A program made the position numbers and the translations under genes. From assembly GCF_020379485.1 (NCBI RefSeq), contig NW_026014892.1:248001-312000 (forward strand): a DNA stretch of 64,000 nt. The letters run 5' to 3'. Shown piece after piece: positions 19,502 to 29,100 of this stretch. This stretch comes from Brassica napus (lineage: Eukaryota > Streptophyta > Magnoliopsida > Brassicales > Brassicaceae). Below the pieces are notes generated by a model. The model saw only the letters and a list, made by a program, of their open reading frames with translations. It did not search any database and was not told the origin of the DNA. Every line of letters begins with the position of its first letter. The stretch's first letter is position 1.

Positions 19502-22500
19502 GGAAGCACATCACGCCAGGAGAAGCTCCAAAGCTCATCACTCAAGGAGAGGCTGAAGATGAAGCCGCAAGCAAGACAGAAGAGAAGTGGCATCAAGAGG
19601 ACATGTTGGTGATGTCTGTGCTTCATGCGTCCCTTGAGCCGGCTATTCTGGATGCATACAGCTACTGTGAGTCTGCTAAAGAGCTGTGGGATACTTTGAA
19701 GAAGGTGTATGGCAACACTTCAAACCTAAGCCGAGTGTTTAAGGTGAAGCAAGCTATCAACAACCTTGTACAAGAAGACATGGAGTTCACTAAGCATCTA
19801 GGAAGATTCAGAAACCTCTGGTCCGAGATGGAGATGCTTAGGCCAAGCACAACGGATGCTGATGAGCTTAACAAGAGGAGAGAGCAAGATAAGGTCTTTG
19901 GGTTACTCCTCACCCTAAACCGGCGTACAACGGTCTCATCCAGCACCTACTTAGGGAGGATACTCTACCTGACCTTGAAGATGTGTGTGCATGGATTCAG
20001 AAGGAGCAAGGCTCCATTGGGCTGTTTGGGAAGAAAGGAGACCTTTCCCTTGCAAGTCAAGCAACTCAAGAGGAGGGGAGTGAAGCTCCACAAGCAAACA
20101 AGGCTGCGCATGGGAAGTTTGAGGAGAGGAGGTTCAATGGGAGTTGTGATCACTGCAAGAAGCATGGCCACAAGAAGAGTCAATGCTGGATACTCCACCC
20201 TCACCTCAAGCCGGCTAAGTTCATGAAGGATCGTGAGGCAAGGGCTAATGTCTCGGATGGTACAAGTGGTGCTGGTACAAGCAAAGGAAAGGAGATAGAT
20301 GGGCGTGAGGCAGGTGATGGGAAGTCTCTTGTAGCCTACACTGGAGCACCAAGCAACCGTGGGAACAATGATCAAGAGTATCTAAGGAGATCCGACCTTG
20401 ATGCTCTCATTAAGTTGTTCAAGGAGAATGGTAACACCTTTGGGTATTCATTTGGTGCTAGTGTAGTAGAGAACTATAAGAATCTAACTAGAACTGATAG
20501 GATGCATGAGAGCTTGATAGAAATGGTAAATCAATCTAGGATTGCAAACTTTGCTAGAAATGATCATGCATTCAAACCATCTAGTATCCTTGCACATATT
20601 GCTAGTTCTCATGACATTAAGCCATTAGTGATTGATTCAGGTGCATCTCATCATATGATAAGTGACACTAATTTGATTAAAAACATTGTACCAATGAATG
20701 GAAATGTGATGATTGCTAATGGAGATAAGATTCCTATTAGAGGAATAGGAAGTCATAAACTGTTTGATAAGGAAACTAAAGCTTTTTATATGCTTGAATT
20801 TACTTCAAACTTGTTATCTGTTAAGAAATGTGCTACTGATTTGCAATGCAATGTTATATTCAGTCCTAATGATGTGAAGTTTCAGGATATTAAAAGCAGC
20901 AAGATGATTGGAAAGGGGGTGACTAAAGGAGAGCTATATTTACTTGAAGATCTCACTCCTGTTTCTAGATATAGCTGCTCGTTTACTTCTGTTTCTGGTT
21001 CTAGTTTAAGTAAAAATGCATTGTGGCATGCTAGATTAGGACACCCTCATAATAAGGCTTTAAAACTGATGTTGCCAGGTGTTTCCTTTGAGAAAAATGA
21101 GTGTGAAGCTTGCATTTTAGGCAAGCATTGTAGAACTGTCTTTACCAAGTCTACTACTGTTTATGAAAAATGTTTTGATCTCATTCATTCTGATGTTTGG
21201 ACTGCACCTTGCCTGTCTAGAGACAACCATAAGTACTATGTAACTTTCATTGATGAAAAATCCAAATACACCTGGTTAACCTTAATTCCAACCAAAGATA
21301 GGGTACTTGATGCATTTAAAAACTTTCAAGCCTATGTGACTAACCATTACAATGCCAAGATAAAGATTTTTAGGTCAGATAATGGAGGAGAGTACACGGG
21401 ACAAGCATTCAAACTACACCTATCTCAGCATGGAATCCTTCATCAGACAAGCTGTCCCTATACCCCACAACAGAATGGTGTGGCTGAGAGGAAGAACAGG
21501 CATTTGATGGAAGTAGCCAGGTCCATGATGTTTCAATCCAACGTGCCTAAGAAGTTTTGGAGTGATGCAGTTGCTACGGCTTGTTATCTCATCAACAGGA
21601 CACCAACTCTGATTCTTCAAGGACAATCACCGTTTGAGGTACTGAATCAGTACAAACCCTCTCTAGAGCATATGAAGATCTTTGGATGTTTGTGTTTTGT
21701 GATGGTGCCTGGAGAGATAAGAAACAAGCTAGAAGCTAAGAGTTCAAAGGCAATGTTTATTGGATATTCATCAAGTCAGAAAGGATACAAGTGCTATGAT
21801 CCTAACACAAGGAGAGTGTTAGTATCTAGAGAAGTGAAGTTTGTTGAAGAAAAAGGATACTATGAGGAGCAGACTCAAGATGATTTGAAAGATCTCACTT
21901 CTGATAGAGCTGAAACATTGAGGATTATCCTAGAGGGTCTTGGAATCAACATGAATCAAGGTGGAAGAAGCACTACTCCAGTACCGGATCATCAGACCTC
22001 CAATCTTGACCATGAGGGGGGGAATGAACAAAGAACTCAAAACCGTGAAGAGACAAGTAGAGAAGAGAGTTCTGGTTCTCATGATCAAGCTGTGGAATCA
22101 AATGATCAACAAGAAGCTGAAGAGAGTCAGCTAAGGGAAGAAGGAGCTGAAGCAAGTCAGCTAGGAGAAGAAAGATCTGAACCAAGTGTGCTGCCACAAG
22201 AAGAAGAACAAGAGATGGCGCAAGAAGGACCAGTGTTGAGAAGAAGTACAAGGCTGAGAAAGGATCCTTCCAGTTGGGTAAACACAAGAGTGTACTACAA
22301 TGCCCAAGCTGTGAAGCATCCTACTCAGGCCGTGTGTTCTTTTGCTAAATATCCAGAAGCACATTGTGCATTCATGGTAAACTTAGATGAGAATCACATT
22401 CCAAGAAGCTATGAAGAGGCAATGAAGGATAAGGAATGGAAGGAATCAGTAGGAGCTGAGGCAGGAGCTATGATCAAGAATGATACATGGTATGAGAGTG

Positions 22501-23951
22501 AACTACCAAAAGGGAAGAAGGCAGTATCTAGTAGATGGATCTTCACAATCAAATACAAGGCTGATGGGCAGATTGAGAGGAAGAAGACTAGATTAGTAGC
22601 AAGAGGGTTCACTCAAACATATGGAGAGGATTACATTGAGACATTTGCACCAGTAGCCAAGTTACATACCATTAGAATTGTACTAAGCTTGGCAGTTAAT
22701 CTTGGATGGGGATTGTGGCAAATGGATGTGAAGAATGCATTCTTACAAGGAGAACTTGAGGATGAAGTCTACATGTATCCTCCACCTGGTCTTGAACATC
22801 TAGTGAAAAGAGGGAATGTACTGAGGCTAAAGAAGGCTATCTATGGGTTGAAGCAATCACCAAGAGCTTGGTACAACAAGTTGAGCACAACTCTGAACGG
22901 CCGAGGTTTTAAGAAGTCAGAATTGGACCATACTCTCTTTACCCTCACTACTCCCTCAGGTATGGTTGCTCTCCTTGTGTATGTGGATGATATCATTATC
23001 ACAGGGAGTGATAAGGAAGGTATCAAAGCAACCAAGGAGTTTCTAAAGTCTATGTTTGAAATAAAAGACTTGGGAGAAATGAAATACTTTCTTGGAATTG
23101 AGATTTGTAGATCCAAGGAAGGTTTGTTCATGTCCCAAAGGAAGTATACACTTGATCTTTTGAAAGGTGCAGGTGCTTATGGAGGCAAGACAGCAAGGAT
23201 GCCAATGGAGGATGGCTACAAAGTACCAAGAGAGGGGGAGATTGAAGACAGCAAGCCATTTCATGATCCTAAACTCTATAGAAAACTTGTTGGCAAATTG
23301 ATTTATCTTACCATCACAAGACCTGATATATGCTTTGCTGTGAATCAGGTGAGTCAACACATGCAGCTTCCCAAGGAACATCATTGGCGTATGGTGGAGA
23401 GGCTACTAATGTATCTGAATGGCTCGCCGGATCAATGAGTATGGATGGGGTGCAATGGAAGCACAGAAGTGGTGGGCTATTGTGATGCAGATTGGGCAGG
23501 TGATAGAGCTGACAGGAGATCAACAACCGGCTATTGCACATTCATTGGAGGCAACTTGGGGACTTGGAAGAGTAAGAAACAGAAGGTGGTGTCATGCTCA
23601 AGTGCAGAAGCTGAGTATAGAGCTATGCTGAAGCTTACAAACGAGCTAGTTTGGATCAAGGGCATCTTGAAGCATTTGGAGATAAAACAAGACACTCCAA
23701 TGACAATGCATTGTGACAACCAGGCCGCCATTCACATAGCCTCCAACTCGGTGTTCCATGAGAGGACAAAGCACATTGAGGTTGATTGCCACAAGGTGAG
23801 GCAGATGATTGTCCTAGGAGTCATCTTGCCATGTTATACTAGGAGTGAAGATCAGTTGGCTGATGTATTCACCAAGGCTGCAAGGCAAAAGACAATGGAG
23901 TCCATTCATATTAGATTGGGCCTCATTGATCTTGGGAAGAGAAGCAGCTGA
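19502..23951 (+). pseudogene. RT-C gag-pol, one frameshift and one stop
   Basis: Starts inside Gag at KHITPGEAPKLITQG and runs through zinc knuckle (CDHCKKHGHKKSQC), protease DSGASHH, integrase, RT YVDD and RNase H to ...LIDLGKRSS. A 1-bp deletion at about 19921 (LTLN then a frame change, where RT-H reads LTLNPAYNGL) shifts the reading frame. A GGA to TGA change at 23436-23438 (after LNGSPDQ) stops RNase H before its catalytic motifs. Otherwise very close to RT-H, so the two share a recent ancestor. Confidence 0.92.
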
Positions 23952-24091
23952 TCCTCTTAGTCATGAGATCTTTACTCTTTTTCCCTCATTAAGGTTTTGT
24001 CCCAATGGGTTTTCCTTAGTGAGGTTTTTAATGAGGAAGATCTCATGGCTGTTCAAGCTTAGACTTTCACAAAGCTAAGCTTGAGGGGGAG
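23952..24091 (+). promoter_or_regulatory. RT-C 3' untranslated region: two stem-loops and polypurine tract
   Basis: CATGAGATCTT (23962-23972) pairs perfectly with AAGATCTCATG (24037-24047); inside it CCTCATTAA pairs with TTAATGAGG. Then AAGCTTAG / CTAAGCTT (24055-24082), with inner CTTT / AAAG, touches the polypurine tract GAGGGGGAG (24083-24091). This is the clearest example of the layout in the window. Confidence 0.75.
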
Positions 24092-24674
24092 TGTTGAGAT
24101 GAGTTGAAGATATGAACATGAAGAGATAAGAAGTGGAAGAGAAGAGGAGGAAGAGAATGAGGGGACTTTGGGCAAGCATGGTACGGACGTCCGTACAAGG
24201 CCGTACATGGCCGTACCGTCCGTACCAAATGCCTCGACCAAAAGTTACCTAACCTCGACCAAGTGAAACGGTAACAAGTAGATGTTACCTTGAGGGCTTA
24301 GTGGAGAGGATCAGACCGTTGAAAGGATAAGGGGCGCGCGGTGCCAGGCTGGAACAGGCTGGAAAGCTAAAGCACCTTTAGTCCAAGATGCCATAAGCGT
24401 GTGGTGCATCCTAGTGGTTGATTTGAATCCATTGCCTTGACTCCACATGGTTCAATAGTGCCCATTTCCTCCCTTGTAAACCCTTGTGTCCTTCTTATAA
24501 ATATGTAACCTCACTCATTAATAAAATCAAGCAAGTTATGAGTCTCTCTTAGTCTTTATTCTCACAATGATTCTATGCTAGACTCCTAATCTCATTTCAT
24601 ACTCAAATCTCTTCTAAAACACTTCTAGTCTTTCTTATTTACTCAGATTACTCTAGTCAATCCTAAAAGTGATA
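24092..24674 (+). repeat. RT-C 3' LTR
   Basis: 583 bp, TGTTGAGATGAG to AAAAGTGATA. U3 has a perfect 16-bp palindrome GTACGGACGTCCGTAC at 24181-24196 followed by further CCGTAC copies to about 24225. TTGACTCCACATG (24437-24449) precedes a TTATAAATA box near 24494. Confidence 0.93.
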
Positions 24675-25047
24675 TGCCTATTCTTTCTCTCAGCCACACT
24701 ATTCTGTTGTGGAGTATAGGGACAGCTTGTCTGATGTAGGATTCCATGCTGAGATAGATGGAGCTTGAATGCTTGTCCCGTGTACTCTCCTCCATTATCT
24801 GACCTGAAAATCTTTATCTTGGCATTATAATGGTTAGTCACATATGATTGAAAGTTCTTAAATGCATCAAGTACCCTATCTTTGGTTGGAATTAAAGTTA
24901 ACCAGGTGTATTTGGATTTTTCATCAATGAAAGTTACATAATACTTTTGATTGTCTCTGGATAAGCAAGGAGCAGTCCAAACATCAGAATGAATCAAATC
25001 AAAACACTTCTCATAAACCGTAGTAGATTTAGTAAAGACAGTCTTAC
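24675..25047 (-). pseudogene. RT-B integrase fragment
   Basis: Codes the integrase core from KTVFTKSTTVYEKCFDLIHSDVW (first DDE aspartate) through RSDNGGEY to TPQQNSVAERKNRH (glutamate). PQQNG reads PQQNS. It is cut on the left by RT-C after the RNRH codons and on the right by s2. FQSYVTNHYN places it near RT-L and RT-M. Confidence 0.88.
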
Positions 25048-25322
25048 TGTTGAGATGAGGTAATAAAGAGAGGATACATTGATAGAGAAAGAGGATTGAG
25101 GCATACAGTAACTTTGGAGTTTTACCACAGTAACTTTAGTTTTACTGTGGTAACTCAGTTAAAGCTTGGAAAGTGATCTTGCTTCACTTTGGAGAGTTAC
25201 CCACGACCAATGAGCTCTTGGATAAGGAAGGAGCAGTCTGGATAAGGTTTCCTCAAGCTAGAGAGGCTGGAGACAGGCTGTAAAGTAGACAGCATCTAGT
25301 AAAAGATGCCAAAGGGATCAAG

Positions 25323-25899
25323 TGTTGAGATGAGTCAAGTATATGTGGAGCAAGTGAGGAGTTGGGACTAAGGAGATGAGTTGAAGCTTGGAAAGGTTTG
25401 GGTAAGGTCCGTTCTGTCCGTACATGACCGTACCATCCGTACACATGGAGATGGATAAAACCTTGACAAGAGTAAAGAAGTTACTTGGGGTAACTTATGG
25501 GAAGGGAAGGAACTTACCTGGATGGATCAGACCGTTGAGGGATAAGGAAGAGCGCGCCTTGACAGGCTGGAACAGCTGGAAAGGCAAGAGCATCTCGGTC
25601 CAAGATGCTAGATGCTCCGCGCATGTGGAGAAGCTAATTGGCTAGTTCAAATGAGCTTATCCTTTCTACATTGACCTCACATGCTTTAGTCTTCTCTTGA
25701 TTTCGAAAACCCTTGTATGCTCACACTATATATTGTAACTCATGTTATTAATGAAAGACTAGACAGTTCTAAACAAATCAATCTCTCTATACTTTTCATA
25801 ATGATTCTCCATTAGTCTCTTAATCTCTTAAATCTACTCTAATCTCTTCTCTATTCTTATCTAAACTCAGATTATCTTTTACATTACTCAAAACTGATA
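25323..25899 (+). repeat. RT-I 5' LTR
   Basis: 577 bp, TGTTGAGATGAGTC to AAAACTGATA. U3 has CCGTAC at 25418, 25428 and 25437; the 3' copy has one more in place of CCGTTC. Confidence 0.95.
25671..25734 (+). promoter_or_regulatory. RT-I U3 core promoter module
   Basis: TTGACCTCACATGC (25671-25684), TTTCGAAA (about 25701), then CTATATATT (25726-25734). TTGACC is a W-box core. Transcription would start shortly downstream in the LTR; the start site cannot be read from sequence. Confidence 0.55.
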
Positions 25900-26173
25900 T
25901 GGTATCAGAGCCAGGTTGATTTCAATCTGAGTTCTTGGCGTTTTTCTCTTGAAGATTCAAACTTGAAACTTTGGGAGATCAAGTGAGAGTGGTGTGAGTG
26001 TTCTTGGAAGAAGCTGCATCCCGGGAGCTACATCTTCATTCCGGAAGTCTTATCTAGCTGTTTGAGGGTTCTTTGAAGAGTAAAGACAAGGCACGGAAGG
26101 GTTTGAGCTGGTGTTGTAGTTCTGAGTCTCAAGATCAAGTCTTTTACAAGTTATTGAAGTGAAACTGTTGAAG
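25900..26173 (+). promoter_or_regulatory. RT-I primer-binding site and 5' leader
   Basis: TGGTATCAGAGCCAGG at 25900-25915, directly after the LTR. Leader of about 258 bp to the Gag ATG. An in-frame GTG at 26159 lies upstream, but the first ATG at 26174 is the sensible eukaryotic start and matches related copies. Confidence 0.9.
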
Positions 26174-29100
26174 ATGGAGAGTGGTTCCAAGATGAAGGTT
26201 GCTGTGACTTTCAAGGGAAGTAACTACCTAGTATGGTCTAGGATGGTGAAGACTGCTGTGGGAAGTAAGGGTTTATGGAAGCACATCACATCTGGTGAGG
26301 CTCCAAAGCTCATTACTCAAGGAGGAGACAAGGAGAGTGTCTCGGAAGCTGAAGCTGAGAAGTGGCAACAAGAGGACATGATGGTGATGTCTGCTCTTCA
26401 TAGCTCGTTGGAGCCAGCCATTCTAGACGCTTACAGCTATTGTGAGACAGCCAAGGAGCTGTGGGAAACATTGAAGAAGGTGTATGGAAACACCTCTAAC
26501 CTCAGCCGGGTCTTTGAAGTGAAGAAAGCTTTGAATGATCTAACTCAGGAGGACATGGAGTTCACTAAGCATTTGGGGAGGTTCCGGACACTCTGGTCAG
26601 AGCTGGAGATGCTGAGGCCGAGCACAACTGATCCAGAGCTGCTAAATGAAAGGAGAGAGCAAGATAAGGTCTTTGGGTTGTTGCTTACATTGAATCCAAG
26701 CTACAGTGGGTTGATTCAGCATATGTTGAGGGCTGAGAAGCTTCCGGACCTGGAGGATGCGTGTGCTCAGATACAAAAGGAGCAAGGCTCCATTGGCTTG
26801 TTTGGTGGTAAAGGAGACTTGTCTCTAGCCAATGCTGCGCGAACTGATCATGAGGAGATACCACAAGCCAACAGAGCAGCACACGGCAAGTATGAGGATA
26901 GGAAGTTCAATGGCAATTGTGATCACTGCAAGAAGCATGGACACAAGAAGAGCCAGTGCTGGATACTACATCCTCATCTGAAGCCGGCGAAGTTCATGAA
27001 GGAAAGGGAGGCAAGAGCTCATGCTTCTGAGGGAACAAGTGGAGCCGGATCATCTAGCCGTGGAGCTGAAGGAGAGGGGCGTGAGGGTGATGGCAAGGCA
27101 CTGGTGACATACTCAGGAGCTCCTAACATCCGTGGTAATGATCAAGACTTCATCAGGAGATCCGAGATGGATGCTCTCATCAAAATGCTCAAGGAGAATG
27201 GTAACACTCATGGGTACTCCTTTGGTGCATCCATGATAGCTAAGACTATAGAAACATCTCCTTGTGTTGCTGATATTGCTAGGATGGATAGAGTTAAAAG
27301 CAATGAACATGCTAGACATGAGTACACCTTTGCTAGAAATGCTAGGATGAATCATGAACTAAATGCATTTAGATCACCTTTGAACCTGTGTCATAATGCT
27401 AGCAGTATAACTAAGCCATTAATTGTTGATTCTGGTGCATCTCATCACATGATTAGTGATACAAATCTGATTAAGGATATAGAACCAACTAGTGGACATG
27501 TTATGATTGCAAATGGGGACAAGATCCCTATTAGAGGAATAGGAAATTTGAAGTTGTTTGATAAGAACACTAGAGCTTTCTACATGCCTGAATTTACATC
27601 TAACTTGCTATCTGTTAAGAAATGCACAACTGATTTGAATTGCAATGTTATATTCAGTCCTAATGATGTAAAGTTTCAGGATATTGAGAGCAGCCACTTG
27701 ATTGGAAAAGGAATCACTAAAGGAGAGTTGTATTTGCTTGAAGAACTTGATCCTGTTTCCAATTACAATTGCTCGTTTACTACTGCTTCTAGTTTAAATA
27801 AAAATGCTTTGTGGCATGCTAGATTAGGACATCCTCATGGTAGAGCTTTGAACTTGATGTTACCAGGTGTTTTATTTGAGAATAAGGATTGTGAAGCTTG
27901 CATTTTAGGCAAGCATTGTAAAACTGTGTTTCCAAACTCTACTAGTGTTTATGATAAGTGCTTTGATCTTATTCATTCTGATGTGTGGACTGCACCTTGC
28001 ATATCTAGAGACAATCATAAATACTTTGTCACATTCATTGATGAAAAATCCAAATACACCTGGTTAACTTTAATCCCATCAAAAGATAGAGTGATAGATG
28101 CATTTAAGAACTTTCAAGCTCATGTGACTAACCATTATAATGCCAAGATTAAAATTTTTAGATCAGATAATGGAGGTGAGTACACAAGCTATGCGTTCAA
28201 GAGTCATCTAGAGCATCATGGGATCTTGCATCAAACAAGCTGTCCTTATACCCCACAACAGAATGGGGTAGCTGAGAGGAAGAACCGACACTTGATGGAG
28301 GTTGCTAGGTCAATGATGTTCCAAGCAAATGTTCCAAAGAGGTTTTGGAGTGATGCTGTTGCTACTGCTTGTTACTTGATCAACAGGATTCCCACAAAGG
28401 TGTTGAAGGATCAAGCACCATTTGAAGTTCTAAACAAGCACAAGCCATCAGTGGATTACTTGAGAGTATTTGGATGTTTATGCTTTGTGTTGGTACCAGG
28501 AGAGTTAAGAAACAAGCTAGATGCAAGGAGCACTAAGGCTATGTTTATTGGCTATTCAACAACACAAAAGGGATACAAGTGCTATGATCCAGATACTAGA
28601 AGAGTCCTAATCTCTAGAGATGTGAAGTTCATAGAAGCTAGAGGATACTATGAAGAAAGGAATCAAGAGGAGCTAAAGGATCTAACATCAGATAAGGCAG
28701 GCGCCTTAAGACTGATTTTGGAGGGTCTAGGTATCAAGATGAACCAGGATCCAAATGTGGGGAGTAGGAACCAACATGAGAGTTCTCCGGCCCCTGTTGA
28801 AGCTAATCAGTCACCTCACCTTGATCGTGAGGGGGGCAGGGAATCTGAAACTCAAGAAGATGGTCAGGATGGAGCCGGCTTGAGTGAAGAAGAAGAAGAG
28901 AGTGTTTCAGGCTCTCACAATCAAGGTGATCAAAGCCAAGGAGAAGTAGAAGCTCAGGCTGAAGCACCAGAACCGAGTGTCCAAGAGGAGCAGGTTCAGA
29001 ACCAACCAGTATTGAGAAGAAGCACAAGGCTGAGAAAGGATCCTTCTAGTTGGGTAAACACGCGAGTGTACTACAATGCCCAAGCTGTGGAGCATCCTTC

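Larger units (their letters stand above)
19502..24674 (+). mobile_element. RT-C: Ty1/copia element, 3' part
   Basis: The RT-D insertion at 19501/19502 separates this part from the RT-C 5' LTR and first about 40 Gag codons, which lie off the left edge. Continuous from Gag to the 3' LTR (24092-24674). The polyprotein is almost the same as RT-H. It inserted into integrase of RT-B: sequence from 24675 (TGCCTATTC...) is minus-strand RT-B coding sequence, and TGCCT is the expected TSD. Confidence 0.92.

Noticed and set aside
25424..25645. 73-codon frame in the RT-I LTR, identical at 30970-31191
   Set aside because: It is in both LTR copies because they are repeats; it starts in the CCGTAC cluster and has no recognisable domain.
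25640..25700. Possible host promoter or gene remnants among TATA-like and W-box motifs
   Set aside because: They all fall inside LTR U3 regions and recur with the LTRs.
26159..26173. Upstream GTG start giving MKLLK before MESG in RT-I
   Set aside because: Plant translation starts at ATG, and relatives begin with MESG.
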